From Cryptomeria japonica (Eukaryota > Streptophyta > Pinopsida > Cupressales > Cupressaceae): a DNA stretch of 64,000 nt. Of the stretch, positions 46,000 to 57,542 are shown piece after piece. How positions within the stretch are numbered: position 1 is the stretch's first letter; every line of letters starts with the position of its first letter. The position numbers and the translations under genes are program-made. Under the pieces are notes generated by a model that was not told the origin of the DNA, ran no database searches, and was given only the letters and a program-made list of their open reading frames with translations. The stretch is taken from the NCBI RefSeq assembly GCF_030272615.1, contig NC_081405.1:153033113-153097112 (forward strand), given 5' to 3'.

Positions 46000-47656
46000 T
46001 GTAGCATCGTAAATTGTACGCACTTGCTAGGGTAGTACAATTTCACACCTAGCTTAGCACCCGCCTTAGTGCATTTTGCATTCTGCATTGCATTTCTCCT
46101 TAAGCACTTAATTAATCAAATTAATTAGGTCTAAGGTCTTATTTCATCATTCTCTACATCATAAAGTTGGGCCCTTTCACTAAAGCGCGCCCTTCGCATT
46201 TTATTCCTCCAATACACCACTTAATCAAAAACCCTAATTAAGTCCTATTTCGAACTTGGGGGCTTGGTTTTGGGGTCTAAACATCTCGAAATCACCTGTA
46301 ACTTTGGGATTCTCTCTAAAATCATCATATCCGACGGCCCTGAAAATTTGGTGAAAAGTTGTTGGGACCGTGGCGCCCGGTGCACATGGTCCCGGACATT
46401 TTTCCCGAAATTTTGGGAGCACGATCCAATCATAAAATAAAGCTTAACCCCAAGAAATTGGCGGGATATTCAATCTCTAGGTCGGCCAAAATACGAATTT
46501 ACGATCTAGGGTTTCATACTTAAGAGCTCTCTTTCTTCATTTGAAGGGATCCGATATTTGTTTCCAAGGACTTCATATGCAGCGAAAGAGCAGATCTTTG
46601 AGGACTTCAACAACATTCAACATCATTCTATCAAGCATCTATCAAATTCATTCATCCACTTAGGGCTTGGAAGACATTGAAGAACAATAGGAGATTACCG
46701 ACTGAAGATTGGCTTGTACTCCTCCCTTGAGGGTTGGGTATGATTTCGTATTGTTTTCATGTCTTTGCATAAGCTTTGATACATCATTTATTCATGCTTT
46801 AGATCACATTGCATCTTGATTTAGAGCATTTACATTATCTTTTACAAGCAATTAGGGTTTACTTTCTAGGTTGCTCTAGTTTGCTTTCTTGCATTTTGGA
46901 CCTTGCACACACACTAGGTCTGCACACACAATACATTTTACAAAACAACTTGGCTATTCGTGGAGGTGGAAATCACCGAAGCGGGGGTTTGACTAAGGCA
47001 AAACCCTATATAGCCGCCCCTCCCCCTTTTCAGATATTATTGCAGGTTTCGGGATTCGGACGACGCTGCGGGATACAGATCCGGAGAGAGAAAGTTGAGA
47101 CAGTACCCTGTGTGAAGTTGCAGATCAGAAGATTGGGACAGGGGCGCTGGGTGCCCTGGTCCTGCCAGGACAGGGGCGCTAGGCACCCTAGTTCCTGGGA
47201 CAGAGGCGCTGGGTGCCCTGGTCCTCCGGACAGACAGCTTTCCGATAGTTTCCAGACAGTGTTTCAGGGTGCAGAACAGTGGTTTCCAGTGCAGTTTTCA
47301 GGACAGTGGCGCCCGCGCCCCTGTCCCGAACATTTTCAGTCCGATTTTGACTCCGGGTACATATCTGCATTCTCATTTCATCCTTGTACTTATAGCTGTT
47401 CATTGTTTAATCTCAATTCTGCAATCTTATTATTAGTTCATACTTGCATTTTGAGGTTAGGGTTTGAATTTGTATCACTTGATCTTACAATTTCAACAAG
47501 GGAATAGGAATCCTAATAGATATCCCGTGGCTCTCTCTTTCACCAAAAGAAGTAGCCAATTGTGCGATATCTCTAGGCTCTTTCGTATTCCGCAATGTGT
47601 GTCAAAAGGTAGGATTAGGGCATGTTAACCTAGTCTCGCTTTTTTTCCCCTACACA
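46000..47656 (+). repeat. Tat element 5' LTR (1657 bp)
   Basis: Begins TGTAGCATCGTAAATTGTAC and ends CCTACACA. It contains a ~31-bp tandem repeat based on GGACAGGGGCGCTGGGTGCC at 47136-47230. Open frames in it (for example 46809-47507) are not genes. Confidence 0.85.
47136..47230. repeat. ~31-bp tandem repeat in the Tat LTR
   Basis: Three units starting GGACAGGGGCGCT or GGACAGAGGCGCT at about 47136, 47168 and 47198. Related GGGACCGTGGCGCCC occurs upstream at about 46373. Confidence 0.75.
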
Positions 47657-47659
47657 TTT

Positions 47660-47677
47660 TGGTGAACCCGACGTGAA
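47660..47677 (+). promoter_or_regulatory. Tat element primer-binding site
   Basis: TGGTGAACCCGACGTGAA starts three bases after the LTR end. Its reverse complement ends in ...GGGTTCACCA, as a tRNA 3' end would. The tRNA was not identified. The first ten bases equal those at 4338. Confidence 0.7.
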
Positions 47678-47834
47678 TCTATCATTGCTTCCTCTTGCAT
47701 TGCATTTGTTAGATCTAGATCTAGATTTAGTGTGTTTTCATTTCATTTCATTAAAAGAGAAAAAGAAAAAAAAAAAAAGAAGAAGAGTGTGTTTCTTTGC
47801 ATTGTGTGTTTAAATTTTATGCAATCTTTTCAAA

Positions 47835-48893
47835 ATGTCAGATTTTTATTTGCAAAATGTTCATGCTTTTGATGATTATTATGAGTATAGCCAAGATGAA
47901 TTAGATGAAGCTTTAGATGAGTTTTTGAACCCTAAGGATGCTAAACCTTCATTTTACCAAAAACTCATAAACCTTGTTACTATGCCATTTAGGTGTGATG
48001 AGAAAGATAAGTCGAATGGTTCCTCTCAAGGATACATTCCTATCCACTCTTCCCCTGAATCTAGTAACATGGTTGTTTTCAATAATCCCCTCTATGAGGA
48101 GATGTCTCCTTTTGAATCAAAAGACAAACCTTTTAACCGATATGATCATGCTTTGTTGGATGATGCTCTTGATGACTTTGTGGCTTTGTCGAAACCTTTA
48201 AACAAAAACAAGACCTCTAAATTGGCTAACATGATAAATTTGAATGAATATAACAAGCCTCTCTTTGAAGTCCAAGGTGCTTATCCTTCTCCCACCTTTC
48301 AAATTCCTAAAACTCCTCTCCTTACTATCCAAGGGAGGTATGATCATGATTCCTTTTGTACTCCGAATAAACCAATCATCACTGTACAAGGAAGAAAACC
48401 TATAAGTCCTTACAATTATGCTAAGCAAATAACTAGAGAGAGTTATCATGCGGTTGCCCATACTTATCATACCAGAAATAATAAGCAACCTAATCCTCCT
48501 CCTGTTATTCCAATGTCCCTTCCTAATCCTCAACCAATTCTTCCTCAAGCTCCCCGTATTTCGCAAGTTATGGGTAAGGAATATGATCTCATAGAACAAC
48601 TTAAAGCTACCCCTGCTAAGATATCCCTTTGGGATTTGTTTCAAACTTCTTCTGCTCATCATGGAATGTTAAAAGATGCCTTGAAAGATTTGAATGTTCC
48701 TCCACCGAATACATCCAGTAATATAGCATCTTTTGTTAACTCTGTGATGAATCCTAAAGCTCAAATTGTGTTTACCCAAGGTGAGTTGCCTACTAGTGAA
48801 GTCCAACAACAATATGATCCCTTGATGATTGTGGTTGTCATGAAAGACACTGCTATAAGATGAACACTAGTAGATAATGGCTCTGGCCTTAAT
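47835..48893 (+). pseudogene. Tat polyprotein N-terminal region (no gag core) and protease active site
   Basis: Starts MSDFYLQNVHAFDDYY. It has two related acidic motifs ('SQDELDEALDEFL', 'YDHALLDDALDDFV') and three copies of a 'KPLFEVQG' / 'TPLLTIQG' / 'KPIITVQG' motif. Then comes 'ISLWDLFQTSSAHHGMLKDA', the usual lead-in to the Tat protease. A TGA at 48861 (likely from CGA) precedes the protease active site 'LVDNGSGLNV' (D-N-G). No gag core and no CCHC finger are present, although the primer site is only 158 bp upstream of this start. The element therefore appears to lack Gag or to use a very different one. Confidence 0.7.
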
Positions 48894-50225
48894 GTGTGTA
48901 GCATCAATTTATTGCATAAGATGAATGTGGATACATCTCTTATGGAGCCTGACTCTCGTTCTATTCGTGGCTTTGACAATGTGGCTAAGACTTCATTGGG
49001 TATCATCACTTTACCTCTCACAGTGGGACCTGTTACTTTGCCTACTCCTATCCATGTTATGCCGGGAAATTTAACATACAACTTGTTATTAGGGAGGCCT
49101 TGGATTCACAGCATGCAAGCTGTCCCCTCTACATTGCATAGACAAGTTAAATTCGTTTATAACAATAAGACATATACTTTGATAGGAGATACTAATTTCC
49201 AAGCTTGTCTACAAACATCTAATTCCAAAGGAGATTCTTCTAAGCCATCCTCGTCTAGTGATGACTCTTTAAACAAGAAACCTATCAATGAGTCTTCGCT
49301 CTCCGATGATCAAAATCCTTCGGATGAGTCTGGAACTACTGAAGAGGGTCCCTCTCGACTTGACATTACACATAAAAAGGATTTCGATCCTGAGAAGGTT
49401 CTCGTAGAAGATGATTGGGGATCTCTTGATTTTAACCCTACCTTTGTAGGTGAATATAAGGTTCCTTCTAGAGAAATTAAGGTTGAAAAGAAGGAAGAAG
49501 CTGAAAATCACAAAGTTGAAAAGAAAGAAGAAACTAAAAATCAATCAACCTTTCCTGAAGCTATGAGTAATAATTTTGTGGCTGCTTCTCAAACTTCTTC
49601 TCCTCACATCTATAATTATGAAGAGTTTGGTTCTTTGTCTTATGAAAAACCACCTTCTCTTCCTGAAATGGCTGATCATTATGGTCGTGGTTTTCGCATT
49701 TTTGCTAAGCATGGGTATCATGGAAAAGGTTGTGGTGCTAATGAACAAGGGATTAGAGTTCCTCTAGAGACTAATTTTCAACATTATTCCTTTGGACTTG
49801 GCTATAATCCCTGCAGACGTACTAAAGCCTCTAAAAGACCATGCATTAGTATTAATGCTATCTCTACATCTTCATCAATACAACACCCTGAGTATATTGA
49901 TGAGGATTCTTTGGGTGATTGTGCTCTGGATATCTTCCCTACTGACGATGCTTTAGCTGAGTTCTTGGGAGCCTATGACACTCTTCCTCGTTATCATCAC
50001 AATAGGGGACTCCCTTATTGTTTGAACACTGAAGCCTATTTCGGAAAAGAGATTGATAACGATAAGATTGTGAAAGAATTCCCTTAGTTAAAGGATACTC
50101 CTCAACAAAGTAATCTTCTCATAAGTGATACCCTTGATGTTAAGATGGATCCTTGCAACAAAGAAAAAGTCATTAAAATTGGAAAATGTTTGGATGAAGA
50201 GGAATAGAAACAATATGAAGAACTA
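48894..50225 (+). pseudogene. Tat protease C-terminal part and G-patch linker
   Basis: Same frame as the preceding part. The protease continues through 'LGIITLPLTVGPVTLPTPIH' and 'LLLGRPWIHSMQAVPSTLHR' (about 49085-49150). A long acidic/lysine-rich linker follows. At about 49682-49752 'GFRIFAKHGYHGKGCGANEQ' has the spacing of a G-patch RNA-binding motif (G..I..K.GY.GKG.G..EQG). Stops TAG at 50085 and 50205, both readable as CAG to TAG, end it before RT. G-patch domains are known in some retroviral and retrotransposon protease regions. The role here is presumed RNA binding. Confidence 0.7.
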
Positions 50226-51008
50226 TTGCATGAATTCCCTGAGATCTTTGCTTGGACATATTCCGACATGCCTGGTATAGATCCTAAGATTGTTACTCAT
50301 AATATTGTCTTAGTTCCTGATGCTAAGCCCGTGAAACAAAAGATTCGAAAAAAGAATCCTAAGGTGGCTCTGCTTGTTAAGGCTGAGATTGAAAAATTAT
50401 TGGAGGCTAGATTTATCCGCCCTATTGACTATTCCCCATGGATTTCAAATATTGTCGCTGTGGCTAAACCAGACAACAAAATAAGAATGTGTACTGATTT
50501 TCGGGATCTAAATAAGGCTTCTTTAAAAGATGATTTCCCTCTTCCAAATATTGACATGATAGTTGATTCTACGGCAGGACATGCCTTGTTATCCTTCATG
50601 GATGGTTTTTCAGGCTACAATCAAATTTTCATAAACCCTCAAGATCAATACAAAACCACTTTCACCACTCCTTGGGGTACGTTTTGTTGGATAATGATGC
50701 CTTTTGGACTTAAAAACACCGGTGCAACTTATCAACGAGCGATGACCCTTATCTTTCATGATTATATGCATAAGATTTTAGAGGATTATGTTGATGATAT
50801 TTTAGCCAAATCCTTTCTTCGCATGGAACATGTTAAAGTCCTTCGTCAAATCTTTGAAAGAATTCGTAAATATCACATGCGCTTGAATCCCCGAAAATGT
50901 GTTTTTGGTGTGGATAGTGGAAAACTATTAGGGTTCATAGTTTCGCATCGTGGGATTGAGGTGGACACTAAGAAAATAGATGCTATCGTTAACATGCCAC
51001 CTCCTTGA
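50226..51008 (+). pseudogene. Tat reverse transcriptase
   Basis: Opens 'HEFPEIFAWTYSDMPGID', typical of the Tat RT start. RT blocks: 'PWISNIVAVAKPDNKIRMCT', 'DFRDLNKASLKDDFPLP', 'LLSFMDGFSGYNQIFI' (first catalytic Asp), 'TTFTTPWGTFCWIMMPFGLK', and 'YVDDILAKS' at about 50787 with both catalytic Asp. It ends at TGA 51006 inside 'NMPPP', and the frame continues directly with 'NVSQFKSLQGKIQAIRRF', so one CGA to TGA change separates RT from RNase H. Copies element RNA into DNA in the particle. Confidence 0.9.
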
Positions 51009-52422
51009 AATGTCTCTCAATTTAAAAGCTTACAAGGAAAGATTCAAGCTATTCGTCGGTTTGTGTCTCAACTTGCGGATCGTACCTTTCCTTTTACTCA
51101 ACTTCTTAAAAAGGATATCACTTTTCAATGGAATGAGGATTGTCAGCAAGCATTTGAAGATTTAAAAGTGTATTTGGCTAGTCCTCCTATTCTTCAACCT
51201 GCCGAACCGTCTAAACCCTTTCTCTTGTATATAGCTGCTTCCTCTCATGCTCTCGCAACATTGTTAGCACAACATGATAAAGATGGTAAGGAATGTCCGG
51301 TTTATTACATAAGTCGTACCTTACTCGATTATGAGACCCGATATTCCATGATAGAAAGACAATGCTTGGCCGTGGTGTTTGCGACTCCGAAATTGAGACA
51401 TTATCTTTTAAATTCAGAAGTCCACGTCATGGTTAAGTTTGATCCTTTGAAGCATCTTTTCTCTAAAACTGATTTATCAGGACGTCTCGCTAAGTGGGTT
51501 ATGATGTTAACTGAATTTGACCTTAAATTTGTTTCACAAAGAGCAATTAAAGGACAAGCGTTGACCGATCACTTAGTTGAGGCCCCTTCACCTTTTTCAT
51601 TCCCTAACCCTGAGTCCTTTCCTGATGACTTCATTCTTTCTATAGAGAAAGATGAAACTTGGGAGTTATACTTTGATGGCTCTAAGTGTCATACGGGATC
51701 GGGGGCAGGTGTTGTTCTAGTTTCTCCTACAAAGAAACCTATTCCCTTATCATATCGTCTAAATTTCCTATGTACTAATAACATTGCTGAGTATGAGGCT
51801 CTTATAGCGGGAATAAAAGCAGCCTTGGCTCTAAACATAAAACACATACATATCTATGGAGATTCGCAATTGATTATAAGACAAGTAACAGGAATGTATC
51901 AAGAAAAACAAGACAAATTATCACAATATAAAGACCTTGCTATCTCTTTATTACAAAATTTTGATTCTTATACCATGGAACCCGTTCCTCGAAAAGATAA
52001 TCGACATGCGGATGCAATGGCATGTGTGGCTTCTTTAGTATCTTTAGAGGACCCTATGGTCGATCTTAATTTCGTTATTCACAATCTTATTTCTCCAACT
52101 ATTGAAGACGATTCTAGCTTGGTAACATGTTGTGACTTTGTAGATTCAGATGAATGGTTCTCGCATATCGTACGATATTTGACCGATGGTACCTTTCCTG
52201 ATTCTGCTAATAGGAACACTAGGGCTAGAATCCGCAAGCTGTCTGCTAGATATATCATCCTTTCTAATGTCCTTTATCGAAGGGGTTATGATGGTCTTCT
52301 CCTTCGTTGTCGTAACAAGTCAGAAATCCCCGTTGCTCTTGAAGAGGCACATTCAGGTGCCTGTGGGGGGCACTTTGGGGGCAAATCCTTGGTTCATAGA
52401 TTGCTTCGTATGGGATACTATT
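51009..52422 (+). pseudogene. Tat RNase H, second RNase H, and integrase zinc-binding start
   Basis: In frame with RT. First RNase H: 'KPFLLYIAASSHALATLLAQ' lacks the usual first Asp, as expected for the degenerate Ty3 RNase H of Tat elements; 'YYISRTLLDYETRYSMIERQ' follows. A second, probably active RNase H follows: 'LYFDGSKCHTGSGAGVVL' (Asp), 'NIAEYEALIAGI' (Glu), 'IYGDSQLIIRQ' (Asp), 'PRKDNRHADAMA' (Asp). This doubled arrangement is a Tat hallmark. The integrase HHCC start 'EEAHSGACGGHFGGKSLV' lies near 52342-52395. At 52422 the frame is cut after 'RMGYY' by the copia element and resumes at 58442. Confidence 0.88.
52418..52422. repeat. Copia element target-site duplication, left (CTATT)
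   Basis: CTATT precedes TGTAAGGAAG at 52423 and recurs at 58437-58441. Confidence 0.92.
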
Positions 52423-53315
52423 TGTAAGGAAGTTAAGTAGTGGAAACAACTTCCTACACTAACCTTGAGAGGAGGGTAATGCAAAACTTTTTCAGATCGT
52501 TACAACAGTTACAGAAAATAGAAATAGATATAATAGCATTCATACCATAACACAGTGATTTACGTGGGGAAAACCCTTTCGGGAGAAAAACCCCACACTC
52601 CAAAAGAAGCTCAATATTTTATTCAGCAATCAAAAATAGATTACAACATACTTGCAGAGCAAGCTCTTCGCAGGAGTACCACTAATCAGAGATTCAGAGG
52701 CAACTCAATAGCCATGAGACTCTTACACACAACCTCTATCTCACACACCTCATAAATAGGAGATACAATACAAGAAACCGTCAAACGGTATTACAAAACC
52801 ATGGGCTAAAACCACCCAATAAGGTGTAGCCGATCTTATCTCCCTTCTAGATGCCCTATGACATGTTAAAGCACACATCAACACGTTTCGCTCCCTTTTA
52901 CAGCTCATTTATGTATCTGATACAAATTATTTTTCCTATTTCAGGAGTACAAACTTTCGGAGGCCATAACTTGAGAACTGGGTGTCCGATTGACGAACCG
53001 TTTGAAGCGTCGGAAAGCTCGCAAAGTGCTCTATCACCTCGTAACCCACTGCGCCGGTTACGGCCACTTTTTAGGGCATTTCGGAGCCTCTAAATTCTCC
53101 AAAATTAAGTTTAAATATTTTATTGCACCCCTCCAAGACGAAAACATTAATATCTTCAAAACTAGCTATGACCTTGCGACGCAACTTTACCGAAATGCTT
53201 ATCTAGCCAACCAGAGCTTCAGGGAGAGTTTCGCACCATTTCGTGCTCAAATGAAAACTTACTATAAATAGTAACCTCGCATAAATGCAAGGTTGAGACA
53301 CCATTTTTCCCAACA
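52423..53315 (-). repeat. Copia element 3' LTR (893 bp)
   Basis: Plus-strand ends TGTAAGGAAG...TCCCAACA. Lies after the RNase H end of the minus-strand gene. Confidence 0.93.
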
Positions 53316-53327
53316 AATCTCCCACTT
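53316..53327 (-). promoter_or_regulatory. Copia polypurine tract
   Basis: AAGTGGGAGATT on the minus strand, directly upstream of the 3' LTR. A standard copia plus-strand primer. Confidence 0.9.
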
Positions 53328-53371
53328 GTCGAACACCTTGCAGGAGCGGAAGGGAATGTCAACACAATGAA

Positions 53372-54463
53372 TCAATTGCTAGGGGCCATAAGGCCCATAG
53401 ACTCTGAACACCATCTGAACTTCTCTGTGCTCATAGCCTTAGTTAAAGCATCTACAACATTCATCAAAGTTTCCACCTTAACCAGATTCACCCTACCATC
53501 TTCGACCATATCTCTAACAAAATGATACTGAACATCAATATGTTTGGTCCGAGCATGAAATGTCGGGTTCTTAGCTAGGCTAATTGCACTCTGACTGTCA
53601 TAGTAAACTGTCACTGTACCTTGTTTTATTCTAATATCCGAACATAGTCTCTTAAGCCAAATGGCCTCTTTACAAGCATGAGTAGCTACCATATACTCTG
53701 CTTCAGTAGTGGATAAAGCAACCACAGCCTGTCGCTTACTCATCCAACTAATTGCACCACCAAACAAAGTAAACACATAAGCACTGGTGGATCTTCTGCT
53801 ATCAATATCACCTGCCCAATCTGAATCCACATAACCATGGATATCAAGGGAAGTCATGTCTCCAACTGAATTACCATGATAACATAAAGAATACTCTGAA
53901 GTACCCTTCAAATATCTGAAGACTCTTTTGACTGCATCCCAATGAACTCTACCAGGATTAGACATATATCTAGAAAGTACTCCCACTGCTTGGGCAATGT
54001 CTGGTCTAGTACAGACCATAGCATACATCAAGCTTCCAACCGCACTCTGGTAAGGCACTCTGCTCATGTCTTCCATCTCCAATGGGGATGTAGGACAATC
54101 TGAAACAGATAGTTTCATTCCAACTGTAAAAGGAACACTCAATGGTCTACAATTCTGCATGTTGAACCTCTGTAACACTGAATTCACATACTTACTCTGG
54201 CCTAGCCATAGCTTTCTGTTCGCCCTATCTCTTCTAATTTCCATCCCAAGAATGTGCTTTGCTGCACCAAGATCTTTCATTTCAAATTTAGCAGCGAGCT
54301 GAGACTTCAGTTCTGAAATCATACCTTTCCCTTTACCAATGAATAACATATCATCAACATACAATGCAATGAATAAGAAATGATCACCATCAGATTTATA
54401 ATAAACACAGTGATCTGATTTAGAATGTTCAAATCCCAAACTCAACATATATGTATCAAATTT
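53372..54463 (-). pseudogene. Copia RT C-terminal part and RNase H
   Basis: Continues the polyprotein frame after TAG at 54466. 'FLFIALYVDDMLFIGKGKGM' carries the RT catalytic YVDD. 'FEMKDLGAAKHILGMEI' and 'YQSAVGSLMYAMVCTRPDIA' follow in the usual order. RNase H: 'YVDSDWAGDIDSRRSTSAYV' (Asp), 'ALSTTEAEYMVA' (Glu), 'VYYDSQSAISLAKNPTFHA' (Asp), 'RTKHIDVQYHFVRD'. The frame ends 'FRWCSESMGLMAPSN' at 53372, 45 bp before the polypurine tract. Catalytic residues look intact, so only the upstream stop blocks it. Confidence 0.92.
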
Positions 54464-57418
54464 CTAGTACCACATCCTAGGACTTTGTTTGAGGCCATAC
54501 AAAGATTTCTTCAATTTACAGACCAAATTACTTTTGCCTTTCACCACATAGTGCTCCGGCTGTGTCATATAAATATCTTCCTCCAAATCACCATGAAGGA
54601 AAGCAGTTTTCACATCCATTTGTTCAACCTCTAAATCATAAGCAGTAGCAATAGAAATCAAAAATCTAATAGACGTCATTTTTGCAACAGGAGAAAATAT
54701 CTCACCGTAATCAACACCTTCAACCTGAGAGTAGCCTTTTGCAACTAACCTTGCTTTATACTTTTCAATGCTTCCATCTGAACCAATCTTTTTCTTGAAC
54801 ACCCATTTACAACCAACAGGTTTTCGTCCTTCAGGCAATGGTACAAGATCCCATGTATCATTCTTTTTCAAAGCTGCCATTTCTTCCTCCATAGCAATCT
54901 TCCAGGATTCTGCATCATTCATACCTAATGCCTCTTCTACAGATTTCGGTTCATCCACACTAGTATTCAGAGCAAAAATACATCTCCAATCATCAGGTGA
55001 ATACTTTTCAGGTGGTTGTCTATGTCTTGTAGACCTTCGAACAAGCTGAGTTGGAGGATCTTCCTCCTCTTCTGAAGATTCAGAGCTAGACGAGCTCTCC
55101 TCAAATTCTTGCCTATCTAGGGGTCTCGATTCAACTTTTTCAGGTGTAGAAGGAAGTTCAATCACATCTTCTTTTTTAGTCTGTTCTGGCTGCAATGTAA
55201 TAGAAGGAGACTTAATTTCTCTAAAAATAACACTTCTACTATGAATTACCTTTTGTGCAACAGGGTCCCAAAGCTTGTATCCTTTCACACCATAACTATA
55301 CCCGATGAAGATACATTTAACAGCCTTGTTCTCCAACTTTGTTCGCTTCTCCTTTGGCACATGTGCATATGCCTCGCAACCAAAAACTCTAAGATGTCTC
55401 AATGAAGGCTTGTGACCTGACCATGCTTCCATAGGTGTTTTATCAACAAGAGCTGATGTAGGAGACCTGTTAATCAGGTAGCAAGCAGTGGCAACAGCTT
55501 CAGCCCAAAACTTTTGTTCGAGACCAGCACCACTCAACATACTCCTAGCCTTCTCCATCAGTGTCCTGTTCATTCTTTTTGCAACTCCATTCTGCTGTGG
55601 AGAATACGGAGTTGTCTTTTGCCTGTTAATTTCACAGTCTTTACAGAATCTATCAAAATCATTAGAGCAAAACTCACCGCCATTATCAGTTCTCAAACAT
55701 TTTATTTTCTTTCCAGTCTGCAACTCAACCATTGCTTTAAATTCTTTAAAACGACTAAAAACTTCAGATTTACTCTTTAGAAAATAAACCCATGTCCTTC
55801 TACTAAAATCATCAATAAATGAAACATAATATGTGGATTTCCCAATCGAAGAGACATCTACTGGACCAAACACATCAGAATGGATAAGATCCAAAACACC
55901 ACAAGTTTTATGAGAACTCGAGTAAAACTGAACGCGGTTTTGTTTTCCATAAATGCAATGCTCACAGAAATCAAAGTCAAGATTACAATCATTCAAACCT
56001 TCAACAAGGTTTTTATTTTTCAAGGTCCTTAGACCCTTTTCTCCAATGTGGCCAAGTCTCTGGTGCCATAACATAGTCTTCTTTGCAGGTAACTTTGCTT
56101 CAGACGAAAGAGCACCCTTAGGTACCCAAAAACCATTTCCATCTGCTGAAGGTGAAACCTTCAAATCTTCCAGTGAAGTATCCGCAGATTTACTTTTTAC
56201 AGAAGTGCTATTACACTCAACAGTGTATGCTTCAAGCTTATACAAAGTGCCAAACCTGACACCTCTAGCAACTACCATAGCACCCTTAATCATCTTACAT
56301 CCTGCTTCAGAAAAGACTACCTGCACACCCGCATCTATCAGTTTGCTCACAGATAACAGGTTTCGTTTTAATCCAGGGATATGCAGCACACCATTAATCG
56401 TTTTTATTCTACCATCAGAAAACCTGATTCTAACTTTACCTCGACCAACAATGTCTAGATGTGAATCATCACCCAAGTACACCTTACCTCCATTAAATCC
56501 TTCATATTCAGAAAACCAATCTCTATTGGAAGTCATATGAAAAGATGCACTTGAGTCAATTAGCCAGGCATCATTACCTGCATGAGTCGCCAAAGCCGCA
56601 ATAAAGGCATCGCCATCTTCCTTGTCGGACTCAGAATCAGAATCAAACTTTTTCTTTTTCTTCTTCTTCTTTTCTTCTTTGCAGTCCTTACGGATGTGAC
56701 CCGGTTTACCGCAGTTCCAGCAAATGACTTTGGACTTTCCAGGAGATTTCGATCTCCCTTTGGATTTGGACTTGTCGCGCTTCTCATTCTTCTTGCCTTT
56801 CTCCTTAGGTCTTCCACGAATGGTTAGGGCTTCCTTTGAACTGATGGATACCTTCCTTCGCATCTCTTCACCGAGTAGGGCACCCACCACGTCTTTAGAT
56901 TTCAAAACAACAAAAGTACTACCGATAGCCATAACGAGAGAATCCCACGAATCAGGCAAAGAACAAAGCAAGATCTGACATTTCTCCTCCTCGTCCATCT
57001 TAACACCGATGGATACTAATTGAGCCACCAACATATTGAATGCTTCCAGGTGGTCTGGAATTCATCCACCCTCTTCCATCTTCAAGGAATACAATTTCTT
57101 TCTTAAGAAAATTTGATTTAATAAAGATTTCACTTGATACATCTCACCAAGCTTAGTCCATAGCTTCTTTGCAGAGTTCTCTTCATGGACATTGATTAGA
57201 ACAGAGTCTGCCAGGCACAGTCTGATTAGACCCTTGGCTTTTCGGTCCATAACATCATACTGAGCTGCCGCAGTAGGATCTGAGGGCCTTTGGACATTCG
57301 CATCAACAGCATCCCAAAGATCTCGATCTATTAGCAGATCTTCCATCTTCAGCTTCCACATCTCAAAATTACTTCCATTAAATTTCTCCACCTCTATTCT
57401 CCCTGACGAACTCGCCAT
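54464..57418 (-). pseudogene. Copia Gag, protease, integrase and RT N-terminal part
   Basis: ATG 57418 (MASSSGRIEVEKFNGSNFEM) opens a copia Gag. TGA at 57064 interrupts 'MEEGG / IPDHLEAFN', then the frame is open for 870 codons to TAG 54466. Counting from 57034: zinc knuckle CWNCGKPGHIRKDC at 105-118; a lysine run; protease 'WLIDSSASFHM' at 157-167 (D-S-S instead of the usual D-S-G); integrase HHCC with H324, H329, C357 and C360; catalytic D387 and D450, but the expected Glu is Lys486 in 'NGVAKRMNRT'; RT from about 690 ('WKIAMEEEMAALKKNDTWDL') to 'SPRMWY'. Two stops, the protease change and the integrase Lys make it non-autonomous now. Confidence 0.93.
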
Positions 57419-57522
57419 CTGAATATTCCTGCAACAAGATCAAAAAGTGTCTTCTGCACAAGCTCCCACTCAAATCTGGATTAGTTCAAAAAACCCAACT
57501 GCCCACAATTGAAACCAAAGGT

Positions 57523-57540
57523 GATCAGGCTTTGATACCA
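57523..57540 (-). promoter_or_regulatory. Copia primer-binding site (tRNA-iMet type)
   Basis: TGGTATCAAAGCCTGATC on the minus strand, two bases after the 5' LTR. One change from the usual TGGTATCAGAGCC. Confidence 0.9.
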
Positions 57541-57542
57541 CT

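Noticed and set aside
46809-47507. 232-codon frame in the Tat 5' LTR
   Set aside because: It spans the LTR tandem repeat and has no domain. LTR sequence, not a gene.
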